From Flagellimonas eckloniae (GTDB lineage Bacteria > Bacteroidota > Bacteroidia > Flavobacteriales > Flavobacteriaceae): a DNA stretch of 64,000 nucleotides. Where the stretch lies: assembly GCF_001413955.1 (NCBI RefSeq), contig NZ_LCTZ01000002.1, forward strand, positions 1,302,001 to 1,366,000, read 5' to 3'. Below are positions 35,985-44,354 of this stretch, one piece after another; within the stretch, counting starts at the first letter, position 1; the number at the start of each line of letters is the position of its first letter. A model generated the notes under the pieces. The model made no database searches and was not told the DNA's origin. It worked only from the letters and a program-made list of their open reading frames with translations. The position numbers were made by a program, and so were the translations under genes.

Positions 35985-36505
35985 GTTTTCAGGAAAATTA
36001 TATTGAGAATATACAGTTCGAGTTTAATCGTTATAAAGTAATGGGTGATAAGACTTTTGCCCAACTTAGTGATGAAGATATTCTCTGGAAATATTCAGAA
36101 ACGGGTAATTCCATTGCCATTATTGTAAAACACATGGCGGGCAATATGTTGAGCAGATGGACCAATTTTTTAACGGAAGATGGCGAAAAACCTTGGCGTA
36201 ATCGAGAAGTGGAATTTGAAAAACCCTATACTTCTAAAGCAGAAATGATAACCGCTTGGGAAAGAGGCTGGAAATGCCTATTTGATGCTCTTGGGGATAT
36301 TGACCATTCTAACTTCGATTCCAAAATTAAAATTCGGAATGAAGAACACTCAATTATTGAAGCAATAAATAGACAATTGGCTCATTACTGCAGTCATGTA
36401 GGCCAAATCGTTTTCATGGGGAAAATGATAAAAGGTACCAATTGGATTTCACTTTCAATCCCTAAGGGAGACTCTGAAAAGTTCAACAAAAAAATGTTTG
36501 GATAG
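35981..36505 (+). CDS. DinB-like protein (DUF1572)
   Basis: 174 residues, a four-helix DinB/YfiT-type fold. The metal-ligand His are in [17 protein letters not shown] (about 46) and [16 protein letters not shown] (about 135 and 139). [17 protein letters not shown] is typical of the DUF1572 branch. Related proteins transfer small thiols or act on unknown substrates. The ATGA overlap with the second msrB suggests translational coupling and a shared redox or stress role, which is inference. Confidence 0.83.
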   Translation: MSFQENYIENIQFEFNRYKVMGDKTFAQLSDEDILWKYSETGNSIAIIVKHMAGNMLSRWTNFLTEDGEKPWRNREVEFEKPYTSKAEMITAWERGWKCLFDALGDIDHSNFDSKIKIRNEEHSIIEAINRQLAHYCSHVGQIVFMGKMIKGTNWISLSIPKGDSEKFNKKMFG

Positions 36506-36552
36506 TTCTTTGTTATAATTTCCAATTTATGAAAGTTCTGCACGTCCAAATC

Positions 36553-36584
36553 TTGGTATTTGGTATCTGAATTCCGTATTTTTG
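36553..36584 (+). promoter_or_regulatory. Promoter of lpd
   Basis: TATTTTTG at 36577-36584 matches TAnnTTTG exactly. TTG at 36553-36555 lies 21 bases upstream as -33; a second TTTG at 36559-36562 is closer (14 bases). The leader is about 27 bases. Confidence 0.55.
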
Positions 36585-36617
36585 CACTTCATTTTTAATA
36601 ACTAAAATTAAATTCTA

Positions 36618-38009
36618 ATGAGCAACTTCGATGTAATTGTTTTGGGTAGTGGTCCTGGAGGATATGTAACGGCCATAAGGGCCTCTCAACTTGGACTCAA
36701 AACAGCCATTGTGGAAAAAGAAAGTTTGGGCGGTGTTTGCCTTAACTGGGGCTGTATTCCTACCAAAGCCCTATTGAAGTCCGCTCAAGTTTTTGAATAC
36801 CTTAAGCATGCCGAGGATTATGGGCTGAGTGCCAAAAAAGTGGAACATGATTTTGATGCAGTAGTAAAAAGAAGTCGTGGTGTAGCAGATGGAATGAGCA
36901 AAGGCGTTCAATTTTTGATGAAGAAAAACAAGATTGAGATTCTTAATGGTTTCGGAAAAGTACAACCCGGAAAAAAGGTTTTGGTCAAAGGTGAACATGG
37001 AGATACTGCTGAATATACTGCCGATCATATAATTATTGCCACTGGCGCAAGAAGTAGGGAGCTACCAAGTCTTCCACAAGATGGAAAGAAAGTGATTGGT
37101 TATCGTGAGGCAATGTCATTAAAGGAACAGCCCAAAAAACTGATTGTTGTGGGTAGTGGTGCCATCGGTATCGAATTTGCCTATTTCTACAATTCAATGG
37201 GCACTGAGGTAACCGTGGTTGAATACCTTCCCAATATAGTTCCTGTAGAGGACGAAGATGTTTCCAAGCAATTGGAACGCAGCTTTAAAAAAGCTGGTGT
37301 AAAAATAAAAACTTCTGCGGAGGTTACCCATGTTGATACTTCTGGTGAAGGAGTAAAAGCTACGGTTAAAACTGCAAAAGGAGAAGAGGTTTTAGAGGCC
37401 GATATTGTTCTTTCGGCAGTCGGAATCAAAACAAATATTGAGAATATAGGTCTGGAAGATGTTGGAATTGCGGTTGATCGCGATAAGATTTTGGTGAACG
37501 ATTATTACCAAACCAATATTCCAGGGTACTATGCCATTGGCGATGTTACCCAAGGACAAGCTTTGGCACATGTAGCCTCTGCTGAAGGTATTCTTTGTGT
37601 TGAAAAAATAGCAGGAATGCATGTGGAAGCCTTGGATTATGGAAATATTCCCGGGTGTACCTATTGTATGCCTGAAATTGCTTCTGTAGGACTTACCGAA
37701 AAACAGGCCAAAGAGCAAGGATATGATATCAAGGTTGGCAAATTTCCTTTTTCAGCGAGTGGAAAGGCCAAGGCTTCTGGAAATCCCGATGGTTTTGTAA
37801 AAGTTATTTTTGATGCCAAATATGGCGAATGGTTAGGTTGCCATATGATCGGCGTTGGTGTAACCGACATGATAGCCGAAGCCGTGGTTGCACGTAAACT
37901 GGAAACCACAGGACATGAAGTTCTTAAGGCAGTTCACCCCCACCCAACCATGAGTGAGGCGGTTATGGAAGCCGTTGCTGATGCGTATGATGAAGTAATC
38001 CATTTATAA
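36618..38009 (+). CDS. lpdA: Dihydrolipoyl dehydrogenase
   Basis: 463 residues, class I flavoprotein disulfide reductase. FAD motif GSGPGGYVTAIRA (10-22), redox-active Cys41/Cys46 in GGVCLNWGCIPTKAL, NAD-binding VVGSGAIGIEFAYF (about 178), and His442/Glu447 in HPHPTMSEAV. It reoxidises lipoyl groups of 2-oxoacid dehydrogenases and the glycine cleavage system. The E1/E2 genes are not here. A DUF3817 gene starts directly after its stop. Confidence 0.96.
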   Translation: MSNFDVIVLGSGPGGYVTAIRASQLGLKTAIVEKESLGGVCLNWGCIPTKALLKSAQVFEYLKHAEDYGLSAKKVEHDFDAVVKRSRGVADGMSKGVQFLMKKNKIEILNGFGKVQPGKKVLVKGEHGDTAEYTADHIIIATGARSRELPSLPQDGKKVIGYREAMSLKEQPKKLIVVGSGAIGIEFAYFYNSMGTEVTVVEYLPNIVPVEDEDVSKQLERSFKKAGVKIKTSAEVTHVDTSGEGVKATVKTAKGEEVLEADIVLSAVGIKTNIENIGLEDVGIAVDRDKILVNDYYQTNIPGYYAIGDVTQGQALAHVASAEGILCVEKIAGMHVEALDYGNIPGCTYCMPEIASVGLTEKQAKEQGYDIKVGKFPFSASGKAKASGNPDGFVKVIFDAKYGEWLGCHMIGVGVTDMIAEAVVARKLETTGHEVLKAVHPHPTMSEAVMEAVADAYDEVIHL

Positions 38010-38288
38010 ATGCTTAAACTATTTAGGGCTACCGCAATATTAGAAGGAATTTCCTATCTACTTTTATTTGGTCTGACCATGCCCTTAAAATATTGGGCAG
38101 ATATTTTGGAACCCAATAAGGTTGTTGGATATGCGCATGGTGTCCTTTTTATTACCTATGGTATCATTGCGTTGGTATTTTGCTGGCAACGCAAATGGAG
38201 TATCAAACGTTTTATAATTCTTTTTATCGCATCATTACTTCCCTTTGGAACTTTTTATGCGGATAAAAAGTATTTGAGCGATCTATAG
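38010..38288 (+). CDS. DUF3817 small membrane protein
   Basis: 92 residues with three hydrophobic helices (about 10-28, 42-60, 67-82). FRATAILEGISYLLLFGLTM followed by the P-x-K-Y block and GYAHGVLFITY are the DUF3817 signature. Function unknown. It abuts the lpd stop, so it is very likely on the lpd transcript, and its stop overlaps the convergent aroQ by six bases. Confidence 0.85.
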   Translation: MLKLFRATAILEGISYLLLFGLTMPLKYWADILEPNKVVGYAHGVLFITYGIIALVFCWQRKWSIKRFIILFIASLLPFGTFYADKKYLSDL

Positions 38289-38696
38289 AAAACTCTGGAT
38301 GGCAAGGTCGTAACTCTGAAGTCCAAAACCTAGGATAACACCTTTTGCACCGGAAGAAATATAGGAAACATGTCTAAAGTCCTCGCGTTTGTGCGTATTG
38401 GAAATATGTACCTCAACCACAGGGGTATTTACAGCTTTTACTGCATCTCCAATGCCTACTGAAGTGTGGGTGTAGGAAGCCGCATTCAAGACAATACCAT
38501 CATAACTGAAGCCAACTTCCTGAATTTTATCTATCAATTCCCCTTCAATATTGGATTGAAAGTATTCCAACTCAATTCCAGAAAATTTTTGCTGTAGTTC
38601 CGAAAAATAGTCTTCAAAAGTAGTGCTTCCATATACTTCTGGCTCTCTTTTTCCAAGCAAGTTTAGATTGGGGCCGTTGATGATAATCAGTTTCAT
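38283..38696 (-). CDS. aroQ: Type II 3-dehydroquinate dehydratase
   Basis: 137 residues of the dodecameric type II enzyme. The active-site Arg/Tyr loop is NGPNLNLLGKREPEVYG (8-24), then FQSNIEGELIDKI, NAASYTHTSVGIGDAV and VEVHISNTHKREDFRH with the catalytic His. It makes 3-dehydroshikimate. It is divergent from the core recombinase xerD across the two outer-membrane genes, a neighbourhood common in Flavobacteriaceae. Confidence 0.95.
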   Translation of the reverse strand: MKLIIINGPNLNLLGKREPEVYGSTTFEDYFSELQQKFSGIELEYFQSNIEGELIDKIQEVGFSYDGIVLNAASYTHTSVGIGDAVKAVNTPVVEVHISNTHKREDFRHVSYISSGAKGVILGFGLQSYDLAIQSFL

Positions 38697-38718
38697 GCCG
38701 TTAAAAATACGATTTAAT

Positions 38719-38751
38719 AAAAAAGGGCGAGAATATCTCTCGCCCTTTTTT
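38719..38751 (-). terminator. Strong terminator between aroQ and an outer-membrane gene
   Basis: A perfect 14-base stem (AAAAAAGGGCGAGA / TCTCGCCCTTTTTT) with a five-base loop. On the minus strand it ends the gene at 38769-39230; the symmetric A/T arms could also work on the plus strand. Confidence 0.88.
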
Positions 38752-38768
38752 ATTGTAATTATTTGTAG

Positions 38769-39230
38769 CTAATTAAATGCAAACTGAAATCCAAAACCAA
38801 AGGCTCCTACCTCATTTTCTCCTACTTCACTAAGCGCAATTGCCGGTCTCCAATCAAAATTAAGTACTATGGGTACGCCATCAATCTTAAAATCCAAACC
38901 AGCATGTGGACGCAAAGAAAAAATATTATCTGAATCCTTTAAAAGGATAATACTAGGCCCAGCTCCCACATACCATCGTAAACCTTTTGCACCAATAAAT
39001 TGTTTGTGAAAAGAGTATAAAGCAGTAATAATTGTGGCATTGTCCTCAATACCAAAATGGGCTTGGCCAACATGCTTTTCCGAGAAAAAATATTTACCGC
39101 TGGGTCCAAAAAAAGTGAACTCATCGTAAAGATCAATTCCTATTCCCAAAGCCGCAGAATAGTTTGTTTGTGCTTTGCCGTTAGCTGTAAATAATAATGT
39201 AAGAATAAAAACAAATGGTAATTTTTTCAT
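38769..39230 (-). CDS. Small outer-membrane beta-barrel protein (hypothetical)
   Basis: 153 residues. Signal peptide MKKLPFVFILTLLFTANGKA. The mature protein alternates aromatic/hydrophobic and polar residues in about eight strands (AALGIGIDLYDEFTFFG, WYVGAGPSIILL, GAFGFGFQFAFN) and ends in Phe-Asn, like a small barrel. I recognise no specific family. It lies 51 bases after a similar barrel gene on the same strand, and the pair probably share a promoter. Confidence 0.7.
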   Translation of the reverse strand: MKKLPFVFILTLLFTANGKAQTNYSAALGIGIDLYDEFTFFGPSGKYFFSEKHVGQAHFGIEDNATIITALYSFHKQFIGAKGLRWYVGAGPSIILLKDSDNIFSLRPHAGLDFKIDGVPIVLNFDWRPAIALSEVGENEVGAFGFGFQFAFN

Positions 39231-39281
39231 ATTGTGTATTTATGGTTATTGATTTCTTCTAACCAATGTCCTCCAGCTGTT

Positions 39282-39785
39282 TTAAAATAAAAACAGAAGC
39301 CCCAAGGTGGCCACCGCCAACGTTCCATCATTGTCTATAGCCATATACGAAACATTTAATTCGGTATTGCCCGTAATATTATACCCTATCACCGGGCGGT
39401 AATACAATCCTCCTTCACTATCATTGGCCGTTGCAACTGCATATCCAACATCGGCACCCAACTTAAAATGGTAGGTTGGATATATTCTTAAAGAAGCTGC
39501 CACGGGTATGAACGAATAATCTTCAAACTCTGCTTCTATTTCACCAATGGTATCTATCGTATCACCAAAAACATTGATATATCCTGTTGCGGCCCCAAGA
39601 TCTATCAATTCAGAAACTCCATAGTGATAGGCAACATCAACACCTATACTAAATGCATATGCTTCTGAAAAATCACCAACGGGAATACCAGCATTGAAAC
39701 CGGCCTTAAAATTGGTTCTGTCTTGGGCAATTGTAACAAAACAAATTGCCAACATTAAAATACTTAATAAAAAGGTTTTCTTCAT
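39282..39785 (-). CDS. Outer-membrane beta-barrel protein (hypothetical)
   Basis: 167 residues. Signal peptide MKKTFLLSILMLAICFVTIAQ. The mature part shows barrel-type strands (FKAGFNAGIPVGDFSEAYAF, IGVDVAYHYGVSELIDLGAA, PVIGYNITGNTELNVSYMAI) and an aromatic C-terminus (LLFLF). It resembles the generic outer membrane beta-barrel family of Bacteroidota. Likely function structural or unknown. First gene of the pair. Confidence 0.75.
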   Translation of the reverse strand: MKKTFLLSILMLAICFVTIAQDRTNFKAGFNAGIPVGDFSEAYAFSIGVDVAYHYGVSELIDLGAATGYINVFGDTIDTIGEIEAEFEDYSFIPVAASLRIYPTYHFKLGADVGYAVATANDSEGGLYYRPVIGYNITGNTELNVSYMAIDNDGTLAVATLGLLFLF

Positions 39786-40027
39786 GGTTGTTATAATTTA
39801 GTAGAAGCTAAAACGCACCTCTACCAATTATAGTATCGAAAATTCCTACTAATCGACGAAAACAAACGCTACTTGAATCAACATTTTTATTGGTACATAT
39901 CGTTTAAACAGTTGGCTAATTTATCCAATGCCTGACCTTTCTATGTTTCAAATTGATCAAAACAGCATATGGATTGACCAATTATAGGGAACACTATTTA
40001 AAACCAATTTGTGGCTATCTTTAAACC

Positions 40028-40924
40028 ATGAACTGGAAGCAAGCTCTACAGGATTATCAACACTATTTAAAAATAGAACGTGGTCTTTCCGATAATTCCA
40101 TCTCCAGTTATGTTTTGGATTTACAAAAATTGACCAACTACCTTGATACTTATGAAATTGTTGAACATCCAATTGAAATAAGCCAAGAAACCATTCGGAA
40201 ATTTATTTATGATGTTGCCAAAACAGTGAATCCAAGGTCGCAGGCCCGAATCATTTCTGGATTGAAAGGTTTTTTTAACTACCTCGTTTTTGAAGATTAC
40301 CGAACGGACAACCCTGTGGATTTGATAGAACCTCCAAAAATTGGAAGAAAATTGCCAGACACCCTGTCCATTGAAGAAATAAATAACCTCATTGCTGCAA
40401 TAGACCTTTCCAACCCTCAAGGAGAACGGAACAGAGCCATTCTGGAAACTTTATACGGCTGCGGACTACGAGTATCGGAATTGATCAACCTAAAACTTTC
40501 CGACCTCTATTTTGAAGAGGACTTTATTAAAGTAACCGGAAAAGGAGATAAGCAACGTTTTGTGCCCATAAGTGCTGTAAACAAAAAGTATATCAACATA
40601 TATAGAAATGAAGTCAGACTTCATATACAGATTCAAAAAGAGCATGAAGACTTTCTTTTTCTAAACCGTAGAGGAAAACAGTTAACAAGAGCCATGATTT
40701 TTACGATTATAAAAAGATTGGCGGAAAAAATTGGTTTGAATAAGAATATTAGCCCACATACCTTCAGACATTCCTTTGCCACGCACCTTTTGGAAAACGG
40801 TGCTGACCTACGCGCAATTCAACAAATGTTGGGTCATGAAAGCATCACTACTACCGAAATTTACATGCACGTCAACAGAACTCATTTGAAGAAAGTCTTG
40901 CATGAATTTCACCCCAGAAAGTAA
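40028..40924 (+). CDS. xerD: Site-specific tyrosine recombinase XerD
   Basis: 298 residues. SAM-like N-terminal domain (about 1-90) and catalytic domain with Arg148 (CGLRVSEL), Lys172 (TGKGDKQR), His244/Arg247 (SPHTFRHSF), His270 (LGHESITTT) and nucleophile Tyr279 (EIYMHV). All active-site residues are present. It resolves chromosome dimers at dif. It is chromosomal housekeeping by sequence and neighbourhood, with no sign of an integron or prophage. Confidence 0.95.
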   Translation: MNWKQALQDYQHYLKIERGLSDNSISSYVLDLQKLTNYLDTYEIVEHPIEISQETIRKFIYDVAKTVNPRSQARIISGLKGFFNYLVFEDYRTDNPVDLIEPPKIGRKLPDTLSIEEINNLIAAIDLSNPQGERNRAILETLYGCGLRVSELINLKLSDLYFEEDFIKVTGKGDKQRFVPISAVNKKYINIYRNEVRLHIQIQKEHEDFLFLNRRGKQLTRAMIFTIIKRLAEKIGLNKNISPHTFRHSFATHLLENGADLRAIQQMLGHESITTTEIYMHVNRTHLKKVLHEFHPRK

Positions 40925-40949
40925 TATATTAGTTCCTTAAAATTATTGC

Positions 40950-42638
40950 ATGGAATTAGCACGTACTTGGTGGAAAGAAGGAATCGTATATCAAATATAT
41001 CCTAGAAGTTTTCAGGATACTACGGGGAATGGTATTGGCGATATCCAAGGAATCATCAAACGGTTGGATTATATAAAAAGTTTGGGTGTTGATATCATCT
41101 GGTTATGTCCTGTATACAAATCTCCAAATGATGACAATGGCTATGATATTAGCGATTACCGCAATATTATGGAAGAGTTTGGCACCATGTCCGATTTTGA
41201 TTCTCTATTGGAAGAAATGCATGCCCGGGATTTAAAATTGGTAATGGATTTGGTTGTGAACCATACCAGTGATGAACACCATTGGTTTCAAGAATCCAGA
41301 AAATCCAGGGAGAATCCATATCGTGATTACTACCACTGGTGGCCCGCTGAAAAGGGAACGCCTCCAAAACGTTTCAGTTATTTTGATGTTGATGGAAATG
41401 CCTGGAAATATGATGAGCTTACGGATAGCTATTATCTACATTACTTTTCCGTAAAACAACCTGATCTAAAATGGGAAAACCCTAAAGTGCGACAAGAGAT
41501 TTATGACATGATGCATTTTTGGTTTAAAAAAGGCGTAGACGGCTTTCGGATGGATGTTATCCCGTTTATTTCCAAGGACATTAATTATCCAGAATTACCA
41601 GCGGAATATAACGGAAACTTTGTTCCGTTTTATGCCAATGGCCCCAAGCTTCATGACTATTTGCATGAAATGAACCAAGAGGTCTTGAGTAAATACGATA
41701 TCATGACCGTTGGGGAAACCCCTGGGGTCGCACGAGATCAGGCTTTGCTTTTTGTAGACGAAGAAAGAAAAGAACTTAATATGTTCTTTCATTTTGAATT
41801 GATGTCTCTTGATCGTGATGGGGATGAAGTGTTCTGGATGCGTGAGGATAAATGGAAGCTCACCGAATTCAAAAAAATCCATTCGGATTGGGATGAAACC
41901 TTTGCAGAAAAAGGTTGGGGCAGTATGTTTTTGAGCAATCATGACAACCCGCGAACGGTAAGCCGGTGGGGAAATGACTCTCCACAGCATTGGCATAATT
42001 CGGCAACCATGCTTCACACTTTTTTGTTGACCATGAAAGGGACGCCCTATTTTTATTATGGTGATGAAATTGGAATGAGCAATATCCGATTTGATACCAT
42101 TGACGATTATCAAGACATAAATACTCTAAATAGATACGAGCTTCTAAAACAACAAGGTGTTGATTTGGATACGTTTATCGAAAATGAAAAAGAAGCTAGT
42201 AGGGATAACGGCAGAACGCCTATGCAATGGGACAATTCTGAAAACGCAGGATTTTCTGGGGCAAAGCCTTGGTTAAAGGTACATCCCAATCATATAAATG
42301 GGCTTAATGTTGCTGAACAGGAAAAAGATAAAGACTCTGTCCTGAACTATTTTAAGAAAATGGTCCAGTTACGCAAAGACCATTTGGGGCTCGTTTATGG
42401 AGACTATCAGTTGCTACTGAAAGACAATGAGCAGGTGTATGCGTATACCCGAAGTATGGATGATGAAAATTACCTGATACTATTAAGTTTTTCTGAAGAA
42501 AAGGCAAATTTGGAATTAGATGATTTAGCAAGTTCAACACTGGATCTACTCATTTCCAATGATTCGCATGTAGCTTTAAAAGGTAGTATTGATTTTGAGT
42601 TAAATCCGTACCAGGCATGTGTGTATAAACTTAGCTAA
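40950..42638 (+). CDS. GH13 alpha-glucosidase (oligo-1,6-glucosidase/MalL type)
   Basis: 562 residues, no signal peptide. GH13 barrel with VVNHTSDEHHWF, nucleophile Asp202 in GFRMDVIPF, acid/base Glu256 in TVGETPGV and Asp332 in LSNHDNPRT. The Val after RMD fits the alpha-1,6-active/isomaltase-like group. C-terminal beta domain from about 480. It releases glucose from isomaltose-type or short malto-oligosaccharides in the cytoplasm. It follows xerD by 25 bases and has no clear promoter of its own. Confidence 0.92.
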   Translation: MELARTWWKEGIVYQIYPRSFQDTTGNGIGDIQGIIKRLDYIKSLGVDIIWLCPVYKSPNDDNGYDISDYRNIMEEFGTMSDFDSLLEEMHARDLKLVMDLVVNHTSDEHHWFQESRKSRENPYRDYYHWWPAEKGTPPKRFSYFDVDGNAWKYDELTDSYYLHYFSVKQPDLKWENPKVRQEIYDMMHFWFKKGVDGFRMDVIPFISKDINYPELPAEYNGNFVPFYANGPKLHDYLHEMNQEVLSKYDIMTVGETPGVARDQALLFVDEERKELNMFFHFELMSLDRDGDEVFWMREDKWKLTEFKKIHSDWDETFAEKGWGSMFLSNHDNPRTVSRWGNDSPQHWHNSATMLHTFLLTMKGTPYFYYGDEIGMSNIRFDTIDDYQDINTLNRYELLKQQGVDLDTFIENEKEASRDNGRTPMQWDNSENAGFSGAKPWLKVHPNHINGLNVAEQEKDKDSVLNYFKKMVQLRKDHLGLVYGDYQLLLKDNEQVYAYTRSMDDENYLILLSFSEEKANLELDDLASSTLDLLISNDSHVALKGSIDFELNPYQACVYKLS

Positions 42639-42855
42639 CTCAAAATAGTGTTTAAGTTTGCATTTTTAGCAGTTTAAAATTGACATTGTATTTATCGGTT
42701 AAGTATATGATTAATTGGGTGTTTTAGAGACTAATTTTAGTACATAAAAAATGAATCAGAGGAAAATACCACGGATTTTCTAAGTGCTCCCAAACCAAGC
42801 TACTAACTATACATGTTATTGGAAGCGGTCTCTTTTATAACATAAAATAGCCTCC

Positions 42856-43371
42856 CTAGATTTTTTTTGAGAAAACTATATTTTCATATGCTTTTCCATT
42901 AACAAGAAAATTTAACTCTCCAACGTTTTTAAATTCATTTCTTTCATAGAATCTAATGGCTCTATTATTTTTTATATAAACGGATAGCCATATGGTATCT
43001 AATTGCAATACTTTAACCTGCTCTTCAACAAAAGTTAGAAGCTGCTGTCCAATTTTTAACGGTATAAATTCTTTTTGGATGAAAATTCGTTCTAATTGAC
43101 AACTGTTTTGTGATGTAACATTCTTGTTTGACGCGTTTACCACTAATTTCGCATAACCTACAGGTAAATCATCGACATAAACAACATAGAAATGGTTCTT
43201 AGGGTTATTTACATCTTGCTTGGTTTTAGAAACTGAAAAATTCTTGTCCAGGTATTCTAATAGATTGTTTTTATCATCTATGTAATGCCCATGAGATTCA
43301 GCCCATGTTACTCTTCCTAAAAGTGTTAAAACTTCGATATCTGCTTCTGTGGCTATTTGTATTTTAATCAT
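42856..43371 (-). CDS. GNAT family N-acetyltransferase
   Basis: 171 residues. The acetyl-CoA binding motif is in LERIFIQKEFIPLKIGQQLL (about 91-110, the P-L-K-I-G-Q-Q form) and the C-terminal RAIRFYERNEFKNVGELNF is typical. The substrate is unknown. Its start overlaps the end of the following small membrane gene by eight bases. The gap before it (42639-42855) holds no gene. Confidence 0.88.
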   Translation of the reverse strand: MIKIQIATEADIEVLTLLGRVTWAESHGHYIDDKNNLLEYLDKNFSVSKTKQDVNNPKNHFYVVYVDDLPVGYAKLVVNASNKNVTSQNSCQLERIFIQKEFIPLKIGQQLLTFVEEQVKVLQLDTIWLSVYIKNNRAIRFYERNEFKNVGELNFLVNGKAYENIVFSKKI

Positions 43372-43600
43372 TACTGTTCTTTTTAATTTTCAATCGTCTT
43401 AGATGATACCCATGCAGGAATACAGCAATAGTACATCCTGCAATTATTGGAGTTGCGCTAATTATTGCGCCATACAAAATGTAAATTATATTAGCGATTA
43501 GTGACATTAGCCTTAGTCTATATTCACCTTTAACGGACATTGAATATAAGTTTATGGCCAAACCTCCGTATCCGATACTATCAATTAAAAATGGACTCAT
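43364..43600 (-). CDS. Small membrane protein of the YgjV type
   Basis: 78 residues with two or three hydrophobic segments (about 8-20, 30-44, 47-64) and a basic tail (HLRRLKIKKN). It resembles the first part of YgjV-like inner-membrane proteins, but is about half their usual length. Function unknown. Overlaps the GNAT gene by eight bases, so the pair is one transcript divergent from the Lrp gene. Confidence 0.6.
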   Translation of the reverse strand: MSPFLIDSIGYGGLAINLYSMSVKGEYRLRLMSLIANIIYILYGAIISATPIIAGCTIAVFLHGYHLRRLKIKKNSND

Positions 43601-43688
43601 GCTTTATCTTTTTTCTATTTGAATAATTAAGGTTTATAGCTATTCGGTTTAAAATCAATACAACAAATATAGAATTCGATTTTTCATT

Positions 43689-43705
43689 TTTGATTTATAA
43701 TCAAA
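43689..43705. promoter_or_regulatory. Perfect 7-3-7 palindrome upstream of the Lrp gene (possible operator)
   Basis: TTTGATT-TAT-AATCAAA. It lies 63 bases before the Lrp start in an AT-rich divergent promoter region. The symmetry and AT-rich centre fit an Lrp-type autoregulatory site. A -7 candidate TAGTTTTG (43753-43760) lies right before the start codon. Confidence 0.45.
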
Positions 43706-43767
43706 TCCATATTTATATATTTACATTCGATTATATCTAATTAATACTAATATAGTTTTGATTTAAA

Positions 43768-44178
43768 ATGGACGCACTAGATAAAAAAATACTTGAAATG
43801 CTACATGTTAATGCCAGAGAAAGCTTCGCTACAATAGGGAAAGAAATTGGGTTGTCTGCTCCTGCTATAGGCAAGCGTGTTAGGCAAATGGAAGAAGAAG
43901 GCATAATAGAAGGTTATGCTTTAAAGGTGAATCATGAAAAATTAGGCATTGAGACTAAAGCATATATAACATTGGTAATGCACCAAGGGCCTAGGGGTAC
44001 ATCTAATGCTCAAAAACAAATACAAGCAATGGAAGAAGTGCAAAGTTGTGATAGAGTTACTGGGGATGATTGTTTGTGCGTTTTAGGTTATTTTAGAAAC
44101 AATAAACACCTTATTTCCTTTCTTGAAAAAATCTCAGAGTATGGTGCTTCTAAAACGAGTATTATTTTAGAAGTGTAG
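43768..44178 (+). CDS. Lrp/AsnC family transcriptional regulator
   Basis: 136 residues. N-terminal winged HTH (DKKILEMLHVNARESFATIG, LSAPAIGKRVRQMEEEGII) and C-terminal RAM/AsnC sensor domain (about 68-136, ETKAYITLVMHQGP, CDRVTGDDCLCVLGYF). Slightly shorter than the usual 150 residues. It probably senses an amino acid. Divergent from the GNAT/YgjV pair, which may be its target, as exporters and acetyltransferases next to Lrp genes often are; this is inference. Confidence 0.88.
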   Translation: MDALDKKILEMLHVNARESFATIGKEIGLSAPAIGKRVRQMEEEGIIEGYALKVNHEKLGIETKAYITLVMHQGPRGTSNAQKQIQAMEEVQSCDRVTGDDCLCVLGYFRNNKHLISFLEKISEYGASKTSIILEV

Positions 44179-44223
44179 TTCATTTATTTGTAAGATTCTA
44201 TAAACAGATAAGTTTGTCATTTA

Positions 44224-44258
44224 TTTATCTGGAAGATATAATATTGCTTCCAGATAAA
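44224..44258 (+). terminator. Long perfect hairpin after the Lrp gene
   Basis: TTTATCTGGAAG, 11-base AT loop, CTTCCAGATAAA: a 12-base perfect stem, 45 bases after the stop. No clear T tract follows, so it could be a regulatory or RNA-stability element instead of a terminator. Confidence 0.5.
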
Positions 44259-44278
44259 AGGATGAAACAGTCCTTATG

Positions 44279-44320
44279 ATCTGACAAGAATTATTTTACC
44301 CTGCGCCTATAAATTCAGTG
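44279..44320 (+). repeat. Diverged direct repeat, left copy
   Basis: 42 bases with core ATTATTTTACCCTGCGCCTA, matching 45643-45684 (core ATTATTTTGCCCTGTGCCTA) in the same orientation with roughly three-quarters identity. Together the two copies bracket the M23-like lipoprotein gene. Confidence 0.5.
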
Positions 44321-44354
44321 TCCCATTTGAAAGATTGATTAACCACACAAAGAA

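Noticed and set aside
36771..37909. Several long antisense frames within lpd
   Set aside because: Their proteins have no signal peptide, domain or start context, and lpd fully accounts for the sequence.
40028..40924. xerD considered as a phage or integron integrase
   Set aside because: It has the core XerD signature, usual chromosomal neighbours and no attachment-site-like repeat or accessory phage genes.
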